This document shows, piece by piece, positions 9,164 to 17,977 of a stretch of 64,000 nucleotides of DNA. Within the stretch, counting starts at the first letter, position 1; each line of letters begins with the position of its first letter. The stretch is from Ancylothrix sp. D3o (lineage in GTDB: Bacteria; Cyanobacteriota; Cyanobacteriia; Cyanobacteriales; Oscillatoriaceae), in contig NZ_JAMXEX010000007.1 in assembly GCF_025370775.1 (NCBI RefSeq), positions 1 to 64,000 of the forward strand, given 5' to 3'. Under the pieces are notes generated by a model. It worked only from the letters and a program-made list of their open reading frames with translations. It did not search any database and was not told the DNA's origin. Both the position numbers and the translations under genes were made by a program.

Positions 9164-9808
9164 ATGGTTCCAATTTGCAATAGCCTTATAGAAATTGATA
9201 GCCCAGATGAAACCGAGACTCGCCGGTTACAGCTTTATGGAAAAGGTGAATTAATAGATACCACAACTCAACGCATTTGGCAAGTTTGTAAAGGAATTGT
9301 TCAGTTAAGTACCCTTTACCCCACCGGCGAAGAAGCATTACTAGGATGGGTTGGCCCTTCGATGTGTTTTGGCCCTTGGTTTACATACCTGGAAACTTAT
9401 CAAGCAAAGGCGGTTTCTGATGTTTATCTGATGTGGTTTTCTCCAGCAGAAATTGAATCTTCTCCCCAACTTGCAGCCCAACTTTTGCCCCAAATGAATC
9501 ACCGTTTACGGCAAATGGAAGCATTACTAGCAATTGGCGGTTTGCGTCGTGTGGAAGATCGTTTAAATCAGTTATTGTTATTACTTAAACAAGAAATGGG
9601 ACAGCCCGTTTCAGACGGTACTTTGTTAAATATTCGTTTGACGCATCAAGATATTGCAGGCGCTATTGGTACTAGCCGGGTTACAATAACTCGTCTCATG
9701 GGACAGTTAAAGCAACAAGGTTTGATTGGTTTTGATTCTAAGCGTAAGATCATCTTAAAAGAACCGGCATTTTTGGCAGCAAGTCAGTGTTCTGTCTTAC
9801 GCCGGTAG
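9164..9808 (+). CDS. Crp/Fnr family transcriptional regulator (NtcA-like C-terminus)
   Basis: A 214-residue cytoplasmic DNA-binding regulator. Residues about 15-115 form the cyclic-nucleotide-binding-like beta-roll (GELIDTTTQRIWQVCKGIVQLS, EEALLGWVGP). A long dimerisation helix follows (residues 118-150), then a winged helix with the recognition segment LTHQDIAGAIGTSRVTITRLMGQL at about 163-186. The helix-turn-helix resembles NtcA, but the sensor domain is shorter and lacks NtcA's typical N-terminus, so I do not call it ntcA. Effector and targets are unknown. A perfect inverted repeat just upstream may be its own operator. Confidence 0.88.
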   Translation: MVPICNSLIEIDSPDETETRRLQLYGKGELIDTTTQRIWQVCKGIVQLSTLYPTGEEALLGWVGPSMCFGPWFTYLETYQAKAVSDVYLMWFSPAEIESSPQLAAQLLPQMNHRLRQMEALLAIGGLRRVEDRLNQLLLLLKQEMGQPVSDGTLLNIRLTHQDIAGAIGTSRVTITRLMGQLKQQGLIGFDSKRKIILKEPAFLAASQCSVLRR

Positions 9809-9809
9809 C

Positions 9810-9840
9810 AGAAGGGCTTTGATTTTTTTCCTTCTTTTTG
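9810..9840 (+). terminator. Terminator after the Crp/Fnr gene
   Basis: AGAAGG (9810-9815) pairs with CCTTCT (9830-9835), followed by TTTTT, directly after the stop codon. The stem is short. Confidence 0.55.
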
Positions 9841-9972
9841 GAGGGGCGGTTTTTGTCTAGTTAGGCCGGTGCCGGTGGAACGTCTGTACCCTGGAACGTC
9901 TGGCGGAACTACCCACACCGGCCCACCCACAACACTGTAAACTTATGTAAAGTGTTGTTTCAAATCGCCACC

Positions 9973-10530
9973 ATGATTTCCCGTCGCAAATTTTTAAGCC
10001 TTGTTTTAGCAAGCTGTCTCGTATTCTTTAGCTGGATTGGCTATACTCCCGCAGCCTCAGCCTTGGGTGGAAAATTACCCCCCCTCAACGAACCGGCGCC
10101 CGAATTTACCCTTCCCACCAACACCGGCGATGGGGAAATTTCCTTAAACGACTATCGCGGTAAATGGTTGGTACTCTACTTTTACCCCAAAGACTTTACC
10201 TCTGGCTGCACCCTGGAAGCACGCCGGTTTCAGCAAGATTTATCAAAATATCAAGCAAAAGGCGCTGAAATTTTAGGCGTAAGCGCCGATGACATCGAAT
10301 CTCACGCCGAATTTTGCGACTCCGAAGGCTTGAAATTTCCCCTCCTCGCAGACACCACCGGCAGCGTCAGCAAAGCTTATGGATCTTGGTTAGGCTTTTT
10401 CTCCCTGCGCCACAGCTTTATTATTGACCCTAAAGGCAATCTCCGCGAGATTTTCCTTAATGTTAGCCCCGCTGTTCACAGCAATGAAGTTTTAGCACGT
10501 CTCGACGAACTCCAAAAAGCTGATTCATAA
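9973..10530 (+). CDS. PrxQ/BCP-type peroxiredoxin with a twin-arginine leader
   Basis: A thiol peroxidase of 185 residues that would reduce hydrogen peroxide and organic hydroperoxides. After a leader starting MISRRKFLSLVLASC (twin-arginine plus hydrophobic core, likely cleaved near ASALGG) comes the thioredoxin fold: APEFTLPTNTGDGEISLNDYRGKWLVLYFYPKDFTSGCTLEARRF. The peroxidatic cysteine is in TSGCT. Most PrxQ proteins have the resolving cysteine five residues later; here that position is Arg. Another cysteine (EFCDSEG) about 45 residues on may take its place. GTG at 9952 is possible, but ATG at 9973 gives the better leader. Location is probably the thylakoid lumen or periplasm. A strong terminator follows. 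Confidence 0.9.
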   Translation: MISRRKFLSLVLASCLVFFSWIGYTPAASALGGKLPPLNEPAPEFTLPTNTGDGEISLNDYRGKWLVLYFYPKDFTSGCTLEARRFQQDLSKYQAKGAEILGVSADDIESHAEFCDSEGLKFPLLADTTGSVSKAYGSWLGFFSLRHSFIIDPKGNLREIFLNVSPAVHSNEVLARLDELQKADS

Positions 10531-10551
10531 TATGGGGTAAATCTCAATCAA

Positions 10552-10599
10552 AAACCGGGTTTCTACAACCAACGCCAAACTTAGAAACCCGGTTTTTTT
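10552..10599 (+). terminator. Strong rho-independent terminator after the peroxiredoxin gene
   Basis: AAACCGGGTTTCTA (10552-10565) pairs with TAGAAACCCGGTTT (10582-10595), followed by a T run. Confidence 0.9.
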
Positions 10600-10627
10600 A
10601 AAAAAAATTGACGCATTTTTTATTGCC

Positions 10628-11140
10628 ATGACAAACAACCAATTCGACCCGCAAAATTCACCCGAATTTGCTGAACCTGTCGCCCCCCAAAAGTTAGATT
10701 TACAGTTAAATCTTCCACCGGCCATCGATTTTGTAGAAGAAAAACCCAGCGAATTAGAAATCGAAAATCCTGCCTCTACCAGCAAAAATAAGCCGGTTTT
10801 GGGAGTAGGTTTTTTGCTCAGGGTTTCCACCGCCGCCAGTCATTTTTTCGCAGAAGCAGCCAAAATTGACCGCGATTCTATTACCGATTGGCAAATGAAA
10901 CCGGCGCGCATTTATACAGGCTTGACATTTACCGGTTTTAGTGCATTAGGATTAGTTTTATTAATGTTTTATATCAGCCGGTTTCATCCAGAATTTGCCA
11001 GAACAGAGTGGGTTAAATATTTTTGGTATCAATATATTTTGCTAGTAAGTTTAGGAGTAGCAGGAATGAGTATGCTGGGGAGAGAAGCCCTACGCCGGCC
11101 ACTAAAAGAGCAAAATTATCTTGATGAGCGAGTAGATTAA
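10628..11140 (+). CDS. Conserved-looking membrane protein of unknown function
   Basis: A 170-residue protein that I do not recognise. The first 55 residues are acidic and Pro-rich and look disordered. A segment LLRVSTAASHFFAEAAKIDRDSITDWQMKPARIYTGL follows. Two membrane helices sit at about residues 96-117 and 131-150, and the end is charged. The coding character is supported by the clear domain division and by placement between two terminators, which makes it a single-gene unit. The tail and N-terminus would be on the same side of the membrane. No cysteines or known catalytic motifs are visible. Confidence 0.65.
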   Translation: MTNNQFDPQNSPEFAEPVAPQKLDLQLNLPPAIDFVEEKPSELEIENPASTSKNKPVLGVGFLLRVSTAASHFFAEAAKIDRDSITDWQMKPARIYTGLTFTGFSALGLVLLMFYISRFHPEFARTEWVKYFWYQYILLVSLGVAGMSMLGREALRRPLKEQNYLDERVD

Positions 11141-11159
11141 AACTATAATTTTGCCAACC

Positions 11160-11210
11160 CAAAAAAACAAAATAGGAGCGCCGGTCGCCAGAAAAGCGGT
11201 TTGGCGCTCT
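11160..11210 (-). terminator. Terminator for the anti-sigma/PP2C transcript (minus strand)
   Basis: GAGCGCC (11176-11182) and GGCGCTC (11203-11209) form a stem. On the minus strand it is followed by CTATTTTGTTTTTTT, a good termination tract downstream of the minus-strand pair. Confidence 0.65.
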
Positions 11211-11273
11211 TGAAAAACAAAAAATGCGCTACGAAAAATGATTCTGTAAGCGGTCGGACTTTTAGCGCTGCAA

Positions 11274-11702
11274 CTAAACTTTTTTCAAGTCTGGTAAACT
11301 GGCGTGTAACTTCAGACAATTTCGCCCATCAACTTGCAAACAATATTCAACACGATCCATAAGCCGGTTCATAATCAACCAGCCATAACCGCCATCTTGC
11401 AAATCTTCAGGCGAAGGAGCCATATAAGTTGATAAATCATAACCTTGACCGTGATCCCAAACTTCCAGAGCGATATCACGATCCTTGAGTTCTAAACGAA
11501 GAACCACCGGCAAATTTGGCCTATCCCTGTGAGCGTGACGCACCACATTAGAATAGGCTTCAGCGAGAACCAAGCGTAAACGATTGGATTGTCTAGGCCA
11601 ATCCGTATGACCGCTCAGATCAAGCTCTAAACTGCCCAGCAGCCAGTTTTCAACAATGGTCAAAAACCGTAAATCGCTTGGCACATGAAGCTCACTTCTC
11701 AT
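11274..11702 (-). CDS. RsbW-type anti-sigma factor kinase (HATPase)
   Basis: A 142-residue single-domain ATP-binding protein of the GHKL family. The N box is EAYSNVVRHAHRD (about residues 50-62), the G1 box WDHGQGYD and the G2-like GGYGWLIMNRLMD. Such proteins are serine kinases that phosphorylate an anti-sigma-factor antagonist and may bind a sigma factor. The gene follows the PP2C phosphatase gene with a 3-base gap, so the two form one transcript with opposing kinase and phosphatase activities. No antagonist (STAS) gene is adjacent, so the target must be encoded elsewhere. Confidence 0.88.
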   Translation of the reverse strand: MRSELHVPSDLRFLTIVENWLLGSLELDLSGHTDWPRQSNRLRLVLAEAYSNVVRHAHRDRPNLPVVLRLELKDRDIALEVWDHGQGYDLSTYMAPSPEDLQDGGYGWLIMNRLMDRVEYCLQVDGRNCLKLHASLPDLKKV

Positions 11703-11705
11703 AGC

Positions 11706-13358
11706 TTACAGAACCTCCAGAGAAAGCATTGTTTGATCGTCTTCCTGCTCAACCGCTCTTTCACGAACGCGAGCCAGTAAATTATCGAGATCCAAAGGCG
11801 TCGGCTCAAGAAGCAACATTTCCCACAGCCCATCCTGTTGAAGCATAGCCCCCGCACGAGAGCCGATAGAGTTTTCTTCATTGATAGTGGCTTCTGTGAT
11901 GCCATCGCTTGTCAGCAAAAACACATCACCACCTTTCAACTCTACGCTACCTCCTTTGCCTCTCCACACCGGCAGAATCCCCACCGGAATGCCCCGCGTT
12001 TTCAGAAAATTCGGCTCTACCGTTTCTTTAGCAGCCAGAGCAGTTTGCGACCACAGCAAGGGATAAATATGGCCGGCATTGGCATAGGCTAACTGCCCAG
12101 TAGACGGCGAATAGCGAGCCAAAACCATTGTAATAAAGCAGTTATTGCTCACTAAATCTTCCGACAAGATACTATTGAGGTTCTGCATAACCTGTTCTGG
12201 ATCAAGCCTGGTTTCTTGAGACAATTCTCGCCGCATCACCGAAATGGCACTAGCCATAAACAACGCCGCCGGAACACCTTTTCCCGACACATCCCCCACA
12301 GCTACCCAAATATCCCCCTGCGGGTGAGCATAGACTTCAAAGAAATCTCCGCCAACCTCACGGGCTGGATAACAACAAGCCTGCACCTTGACGCTTTCGA
12401 GTTCTGGCCAGCTTTGCCGAAGCAAATTCATTTGAATTTGTCGCGCCACTTCTAGCTCAGCCCGCATTTGCTGTGCTTGCTCTTGGGAACGCTGATACAG
12501 TTTGGCTTGGGATAAAGCTAAGGCTGCTTGTTCGGCAACGCCTTCAATGAGTTGAATATCATCACTTGACCAAGCCTGAGCCTGAGCATCCTGAGCAAGG
12601 CACAAAACCGCCAGAAACTCTTTTTGGTAGTGTAGCGGCACCACCAATCTTGTGATGTGATCTTGGCTTTCTTCAGCTAAAGAAACTTGACGCTGGCGGC
12701 TATCTAGGGCGGCATGAATCATTTGCTCATCGGTTGAAATCGGCGTTTGCGCCTCAGATGCCTGATAACTAAACGATTCAGTAAGCAGCTTTTCTCCCTC
12801 AATGGCTCGCAACACACAGGTACTTGCCTGAAAGCTGCGTCCGACGGTTTCGGCAATCGTCCCCAGCATACTCCGGTAGTCCAAAGACTCCCGAATCGCA
12901 CTCATCACCTCATTAAATAGCAATTCCCGCCGCAACGAACGCTGTAACTCGTTGGTGCGTTGTTTAATGACTTTATAGGTTTCTGAGGCTTGCTGGACTA
13001 CTGCTTTAAGTTCGTCTGGCTGCCAGGGCTTTGTGATGTATTTAAAGACTTGGCCAGAGTTAATTGCTTCGACCAAATCTTCGACATCTGTGTAGCCGGT
13101 TAATAATATGCGGATGGTATCGGGATACCGTTCGACGGTTTTTCCCAAAAATTCTGTACCGTTCATCTCTGGCATTCTTTGGTCAGAGATAATGACGGCC
13201 ATTTCTCCATGCTGATCGAGGGCTTCGAGGGCGGTAAAGGCACTGTCTGCCCGATATACTTGAAAATCCCGCCGAAATGTCCGATAAAGCAGGTCTAGGT
13301 TGTCTGCCTCGTCATCAACGACTAGGAGTTTTAGTTTGCTCCGATTTCCTTGGCTCAT
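11706..13358 (-). CDS. Response regulator with GAF and PP2C (SpoIIE/RsbU-type) phosphatase
   Basis: A 550-residue cytoplasmic signalling protein. An N-terminal receiver domain (LLVVDDEADN; phosphoacceptor Asp in VIISDQRMPEMNG) is followed by a helical linker (about 125-160), a GAF domain (about 165-295), a coiled coil, and a SpoIIE-type PP2C domain (about 325-550) with metal-ligand motifs EVGGDFFEVY and VAVGDVSGKGVPAALFM. Phosphorylation of the receiver would adjust dephosphorylation of an anti-sigma antagonist. ATG at 13358 was chosen over GTG at 13370; GGTGGGGT lies about seven bases upstream. It is cotranscribed with the RsbW-type kinase gene. The partner histidine kinase is not in the neighbourhood. 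Confidence 0.93.
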   Translation of the reverse strand: MSQGNRSKLKLLVVDDEADNLDLLYRTFRRDFQVYRADSAFTALEALDQHGEMAVIISDQRMPEMNGTEFLGKTVERYPDTIRILLTGYTDVEDLVEAINSGQVFKYITKPWQPDELKAVVQQASETYKVIKQRTNELQRSLRRELLFNEVMSAIRESLDYRSMLGTIAETVGRSFQASTCVLRAIEGEKLLTESFSYQASEAQTPISTDEQMIHAALDSRQRQVSLAEESQDHITRLVVPLHYQKEFLAVLCLAQDAQAQAWSSDDIQLIEGVAEQAALALSQAKLYQRSQEQAQQMRAELEVARQIQMNLLRQSWPELESVKVQACCYPAREVGGDFFEVYAHPQGDIWVAVGDVSGKGVPAALFMASAISVMRRELSQETRLDPEQVMQNLNSILSEDLVSNNCFITMVLARYSPSTGQLAYANAGHIYPLLWSQTALAAKETVEPNFLKTRGIPVGILPVWRGKGGSVELKGGDVFLLTSDGITEATINEENSIGSRAGAMLQQDGLWEMLLLEPTPLDLDNLLARVRERAVEQEDDQTMLSLEVL

Positions 13359-13714
13359 GCAAGACCCCACCCGGCTAATCCATCAATTCGCTTTTTAGGT
13401 GACGCTCCCAACATTAGATTTTTTCTCCCTAGCCCGAATTTGTCATGGTGTATGAATGAGCGCCCCTCAATTAAAATACAGCTTTCCGCATCTGCACAAC
13501 TGCCAAACTTCCAACAAATTAAGAAAAATAACAGGTTTTTCGGTTTTACGAGACATTTGTTTTCAATTCGTATTTTTGTTTAGGCCAGGTATCTTGACAT
13601 CGGATTTTAGATTTTGGATGCCTAGATTTTAGATTTTCAAAAGGCCGTGAGCCATGAAACTGACGCCGTTTAGGGCCGTTTTCGGGTGAGGGGTTTAACC
13701 CCCTATCCTATATA
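13359..13714. other. Intergenic region between the PP2C gene and rsmH
   Basis: No gene is supported here. It contains heptameric ATTTTAGATTTT-type repeats (about 13600-13640) and GGCCGT direct repeats near 13641-13680. Both flanking genes run on the minus strand, so the promoter of the PP2C gene should lie close to 13359; I cannot point to clear -35/-10 boxes. Confidence 0.5.
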
Positions 13715-14596
13715 TCACGGACTGCTTTTTTCCGCTATCCGCAGTTTGGCAGAGCGAGAGCGGGGGTTGGTTGCCTGTTCTTGTTCTTGGGGCAAGATCG
13801 GCTTTTTGGTGAGCACGCGCAATTGTTCATTTTCCCTTAGCCGGTGTTTTACAATCCGGTCTTCTAAGCTGTGAAAGCTGATAATACCTATTTTTCCCCC
13901 TGGTTTTAGCCAATTTGGCGCTACATCAATAAATTTTTCGAGGGAGGTTAATTCAGCGTTGACGGCTATCCTTAAGGCTTGAAATACTCGCGTTGCTGGG
14001 TGGATTCTACCATGTCGATATTTGGCCGGCACGCAAGAGGCTATGGCTTCGGCCAGTTGGGTTGTTGTGGAAAAGGGCCGGCTACTGACTATTGTGCGTG
14101 CGATCCTCCGCGAGAGTCTCTCTTCTCCGTAGGTGAAAAATATATCGGCGAGTTGTTTTTCTTGCCATTTGTTGATGATTTCGGCTGCTGTCAGGGGTTG
14201 TCGGTTGTCCATCCGCATATCGAGTGCGGCGGTGTGCCGAAAGCTAAACCCTCGTGCCGGTGTGTCTAGTTGCCCGGAACTTACGCCTAAATCGGCTATG
14301 ATTCCATCAAATTGCTCGCTTTGCCCCGGATATTCACAAAAATTTCCGCGCCATATCTTGACATTTTCGCCGAATTGTGATAAATAAGTTTGAGCAGTGG
14401 CAATGGCTTGTTCGTCGCGGTCTATGGCGGTGACACGGACATCGGGGGAGGTGGCGAGGATGAGGCTGGTATGACCACCGGCCCCCAGGGTGGCATCAAG
14501 GTAGTGTCCGCCTGGGTGGATATTTAAAGCTTCGATGAGTTCTTTGGCAAGGACGGGGATATGGACAAAGGCCGGTGGAGTTGGAGAGTCTGTCAT
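13715..14596 (-). CDS. rsmH: 16S rRNA (cytosine(1402)-N4)-methyltransferase
   Basis: RsmH (MraW) methylates N4 of C1402 in 16S rRNA, fine-tuning the ribosomal P site, with S-adenosylmethionine as donor. The 293 residues include [36 protein letters not shown] (SAM-binding motif I, about residues 12-48), [31 protein letters not shown], and the C-terminal [19 protein letters not shown] motif. Length agrees with the family. It is divergent from ndhH. Unlike in many bacteria it is not part of a cell-wall/division (mra/dcw) cluster here. Confidence 0.97.
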   Translation of the reverse strand: MTDSPTPPAFVHIPVLAKELIEALNIHPGGHYLDATLGAGGHTSLILATSPDVRVTAIDRDEQAIATAQTYLSQFGENVKIWRGNFCEYPGQSEQFDGIIADLGVSSGQLDTPARGFSFRHTAALDMRMDNRQPLTAAEIINKWQEKQLADIFFTYGEERLSRRIARTIVSSRPFSTTTQLAEAIASCVPAKYRHGRIHPATRVFQALRIAVNAELTSLEKFIDVAPNWLKPGGKIGIISFHSLEDRIVKHRLRENEQLRVLTKKPILPQEQEQATNPRSRSAKLRIAEKSSP

Positions 14597-14842
14597 TTTT
14601 GGTAAATTAACGCCGCTTCTATTGTGCGTTGTTTGGAGGCTGTGAATACAAATTTGTCAATGGCGGCTATAAGCGATTAAAACTATCTTGCTCAAAGTGC
14701 TTTGCCTTCAGCCAATATAATGAGGAGAAGCTAAATAAAACTCAACATAAAGCTGAGACAGAACACCGGCGCTGTTTTTTGCCGTAGATGGGAAAATGGT
14801 GGGGCCGGTGCAAAAACTGATAAAGGGGAGAATGCAATAGCG

Positions 14843-16027
14843 ATGCCGAGACTAGAGACAAGAACAGAACCCATGATTTTGAACATGGGGCCACACCATC
14901 CCTCAATGCACGGGGTGTTACGCTTGATTGTGACGTTGGATGGCGAAAATGTCCTCGACTGCGAGCCGGTAATTGGCTATTTGCACCGGGGAATGGAAAA
15001 AATCGCCGAGAATCGTACTAATGTGATGTACGTTCCCTATGTGAGCCGGTGGGACTATGCAGAGGGGATGTTTAACGAAGCGGTGACGGTGAATGCACCG
15101 GAAAAATTAGCCGATATCGCGGTGCCCAAACGTGCCAGTTATATCCGCATGGTTATGCTGGAGTTGAACCGCATTGCTAACCATTTGTTGTGGCTTGGCC
15201 CCTTCATGGCGGACGTTGGCGCACAAACTCCGTTCTTTTACATTTTCCGCGAACGCGAATTAATTTATGACCTCTGGGAAGCAGCAACCGGCTACCGGAT
15301 GGTAAATAATAATTACTTCCGTATTGGCGGGGTGGCGGCTGATTTACCCTATGGTTGGGTAGATAAGTGTTATGACTTCTGTGATTACATGATGCCGAAA
15401 GTTGACGAGTATGAGCGGTTAATTACAGATAACCCAATTTTCCGCCGCCGCGTTGAAGGCATTGGTACTATCAGTCGTGAAGAGGCACTTAACTGGGCAC
15501 TTTCTGGGCCGGTGTTGCGCGCTTCTGGGGTACAGTGGGATTTACGCAAGGTTGACCACTACGAATGTTATGACGAGTTAGACTGGGATGTGCAGTGGGA
15601 AACAGCGGGTGATTGTATGGCTCGCTATTTGGTGCGTATCCGCGAAATGCGTGAGTCTGTGAAAATTATCCGTCAAGCTTTAAAGGGTCTGCCTGGTGGC
15701 CCTTATGAAAATTTGGAAGCCAAACGGATGACCGAGGGGCCGAAGTCTGAGTGGAACAGTTTTGATTATCAGTTTATCGGTAAAAAGATTGCTCCTACTT
15801 TTAAGATTCCCAAAGGTGAACATTATGTGCGCGTTGAAAGCGGGAAAGGTGAGTTAGGAATTTTCATCATGGGGGATGATAATGTTTTCCCCTGGCGTTG
15901 GAAAATTCGGGCTGCTGATTTTGTCAATTTGCAAATTTTACCGCAGTTGTTGCGCGGGATGAAGGTTGCAGATATTGTGACGATTTTGGGCAGTATCGAT
16001 GTGATTATGGGTTCGGTTGATCGTTAA
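14843..16027 (+). CDS. ndhH: NAD(P)H-quinone oxidoreductase subunit H
   Basis: NdhH is the 49-kDa-type subunit of the peripheral arm of NDH-1, helping form the plastoquinone site beside the N2 iron-sulphur cluster. The complex drives cyclic electron flow and respiration on the thylakoid membrane. The 394 residues begin [20 protein letters not shown] and include the conserved HGVLRL at residues 23-28, [19 protein letters not shown] and the C-terminal [13 protein letters not shown]. The start agrees with the family; GGGGAG lies about 13 bases upstream, with a tiny ATG-CAA-TAG frame between (14832-14840). A TATAAT box is at 14716-14721. The MidA/NDUFAF7-like gene follows 124 bases downstream. 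Confidence 0.98.
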   Translation: MPRLETRTEPMILNMGPHHPSMHGVLRLIVTLDGENVLDCEPVIGYLHRGMEKIAENRTNVMYVPYVSRWDYAEGMFNEAVTVNAPEKLADIAVPKRASYIRMVMLELNRIANHLLWLGPFMADVGAQTPFFYIFRERELIYDLWEAATGYRMVNNNYFRIGGVAADLPYGWVDKCYDFCDYMMPKVDEYERLITDNPIFRRRVEGIGTISREEALNWALSGPVLRASGVQWDLRKVDHYECYDELDWDVQWETAGDCMARYLVRIREMRESVKIIRQALKGLPGGPYENLEAKRMTEGPKSEWNSFDYQFIGKKIAPTFKIPKGEHYVRVESGKGELGIFIMGDDNVFPWRWKIRAADFVNLQILPQLLRGMKVADIVTILGSIDVIMGSVDR

Positions 16028-16031
16028 TTTT

Positions 16032-16144
16032 GAACCGCAGATGAACGCAGATGGACGCAGATAGGCTATTTGTGTGCATCTGTGGTTAACTTTTTTTAGA
16101 AGCAGAAAACCCATCCGCGTTTATCTGCGTTGATCTGCGGTTAA
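16032..16144. repeat. Inverted pair of CGCAGAT repeats between ndhH and the methyltransferase gene
   Basis: The left arm (16032-16063) carries AACCGCAGATGAACGCAGAT, the right arm (16112-16144) the complement type ATCTGCGTTGATCTGCGG. Together they could fold the whole spacer into one long hairpin. Arms match the dispersed family seen elsewhere in the window. Confidence 0.8.
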
Positions 16145-16151
16145 TAAAAAT

Positions 16152-17315
16152 ATGCTCTCAGAAATAATTAGCCAAAAAATATCAGAAAACTCTCAGGGAA
16201 GAATTTCTTTTGCTGAGTATATGGAGTTGGTTTTATATCATCCTGAACAGGGGTATTATGCAACAAATAAGGTGAATATTGGAGCGGATGGAGATTTTGT
16301 GACTTCGCCGCATTTATGTAAGGATTTTGGGGAGTTGTTGGCGGTTCAGTTTGCCCAAATGTGGGAAGTTTTGGGGAAACCCGCTTGTTTTCAGTTGGTG
16401 GAAATGGGGGCCGGTCAAGGGTTATTGGCGGCGGATGTTTTGAAGTTTTTGCATAAGCATCATTTTGATTTTTTTGAGTGTTTGGAATATTTGATTGTTG
16501 AAAAGGCTGCCGGTTTGATTGCGGAACAAAAGCAGATTTTAGATAAGTTGTCAAGTAATTTTGGGGCTAAGATTCGTTGGTGTGGGTGGGATGAGATAGA
16601 GGAGAATTCGATTACCGGCTGCTTTTTTTCTAATGAGTTGGTGGATGCTTTGCCGGTGCATTTGGTGGCGGTAGAAAATCAAAAATTACGGGAAGTTTAT
16701 GTGAGTTTTGAAGGGGGGGATTTCACGGAGGTGGTGGGGGATGTTTCGACACCGGCAATAGAGGATTATTTTAAGTTTGTTGGGGTTGATATTTGTGGTT
16801 ATGAAGATGGGTATCGTACGGAGGTAAATTTGGCGGGGTTGGAGTGGATGAAGTTGGTGGGGAGCCGGCTTTGTCGGGGTTATGTTTTGACGATTGATTA
16901 TGGTTATACTGCGGAAAGGTTTTATCATCCCCGCAGAAATGAAGGTACTTTACAATGTTATTTTAAGCATTCTCATCATAATGATCCGTATGTTAATGTG
17001 GGGTTTCAAGATATTACGGCTCATGTGGATTTTACGGCGTTGGAAAAACAGGGTTTTTTGTGTGGGTTGGATAAGGTTGGGTTTGTGCAGCAGGGGTTAT
17101 TTTTGATGGCTTTGGGGTTGGGTGAAAGAATTGCTGCTTTGTCTTTTGTTGGCGAGGTTGAGGATATTGGGAATGTGTTGCGCCGGCGGGAGGTTTTGCA
17201 TAGTTTAATGAATCCTATGGGGTTGGGAAATTTTGGGGTTTTGGTGCAGTGTAAAAGTTTGAATGAAAGCGAGATAAATGTGGGTTTGAAGGGGTTAATG
17301 ATGCCGGTGATGTAG
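16152..17315 (+). CDS. MidA/NDUFAF7-type SAM-dependent methyltransferase
   Basis: A 387-residue class I methyltransferase of the MidA family. The mitochondrial member, NDUFAF7, symmetrically dimethylates an arginine of NDUFS2, the counterpart of NdhH, early in complex I assembly. Visible features: ISFAEYMELVLYHPEQGYYA at the N-terminus, the SAM motif LVEMGAGQGLLAADVL near residues 81-96, FFSNELVDALPVH in the middle, and VLTIDYGY near residue 252. It lies directly after ndhH on the same strand, separated by a long inverted repeat. The sense strand is markedly G+T-rich. The protein substrate in cyanobacteria is inferred from the neighbour, not shown. Confidence 0.88.
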   Translation: MLSEIISQKISENSQGRISFAEYMELVLYHPEQGYYATNKVNIGADGDFVTSPHLCKDFGELLAVQFAQMWEVLGKPACFQLVEMGAGQGLLAADVLKFLHKHHFDFFECLEYLIVEKAAGLIAEQKQILDKLSSNFGAKIRWCGWDEIEENSITGCFFSNELVDALPVHLVAVENQKLREVYVSFEGGDFTEVVGDVSTPAIEDYFKFVGVDICGYEDGYRTEVNLAGLEWMKLVGSRLCRGYVLTIDYGYTAERFYHPRRNEGTLQCYFKHSHHNDPYVNVGFQDITAHVDFTALEKQGFLCGLDKVGFVQQGLFLMALGLGERIAALSFVGEVEDIGNVLRRREVLHSLMNPMGLGNFGVLVQCKSLNESEINVGLKGLMMPVM

Positions 17316-17370
17316 CGGGTTTGTTAGATTGGTAAATGCGGTTTTTTGTGAGGTTGAAAAAAAGGTTTTA

Positions 17371-17405
17371 AAAAAGCCGGGGTTTGGGGAAACCGGCTTT
17401 TTGGT
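17371..17405. terminator. Bidirectional terminator after the methyltransferase gene
   Basis: AAAAAGCCGG (17371-17380) pairs with CCGGCTTTTT (17393-17402), giving A and T flanks that can end transcription from both convergent genes. Confidence 0.85.
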
Positions 17406-17417
17406 AATGTTTTTATT

Positions 17418-17618
17418 TTAGTTAAATTCTTCGGAGTCTGGGAGATGATATCGTTTACGGAAGTGCTGGCAAACTTGATAAGATTTTGTTTGGAATGGCT
17501 GGTCGTTTAGCCAACAGTTTCCTACTTCTGGTTGTCGGCGACTCCAGAAAGCGCAGTGTTGACAGTTTTTTCGGTTTAAGGAGATTTTTGTTTCGGCTTG
17601 TCTGGTTTTAGAAAACAT
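17418..17618 (-). CDS. Small four-cysteine protein, unknown function
   Basis: A 66-residue basic protein with the pattern C-x2-C (NCQHCAFW), then GNCW and a final VCQHF, suggesting a small zinc-binding knuckle. I do not recognise the family. It is convergent with the methyltransferase gene and uses the shared terminator. ATG at 17618 is preferred; a longer frame begins at TTG 17681. No clear ribosome site is visible. The regular cysteine spacing is the main reason to regard it as real. Confidence 0.5.
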   Translation of the reverse strand: MFSKTRQAETKISLNRKNCQHCAFWSRRQPEVGNCWLNDQPFQTKSYQVCQHFRKRYHLPDSEEFN

Positions 17619-17977
17619 TGTTAATCGGGGGATTTTAAATAAGCTGGGACTACTTTTAGTGTGACGCACTCTTAGCGTCAATGGCCTATGGCAATTGGTA
17701 TATCATTCTTTACTAGCTGAGATTGGCTACATCCGTATATTTTTTGATTGGGTGTGTCTTGAGGAGTATTACTTTTTGCGGATGTAGGAAATAGGATGAG
17801 GATAATTCAAAGATTTCTCAAGGCTTTACACTAGCTTTGAGTTAAGAAAATATTTATTAGGGGTTTTAATAATTGCTGTTATTATAAATACTTTTATTTA
17901 GCAAGATGATTTCAATATTATTTTTATTCAAAAAATATATCTCCCCTTTGCCAGAAAAAAGGGGAGTTTCTCATCTA

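Noticed and set aside
9164-9808. Calling the Crp/Fnr gene ntcA
   Set aside because: The helix-turn-helix is similar, but the sensor half and N-terminus do not look like NtcA; the family-level name is safer.
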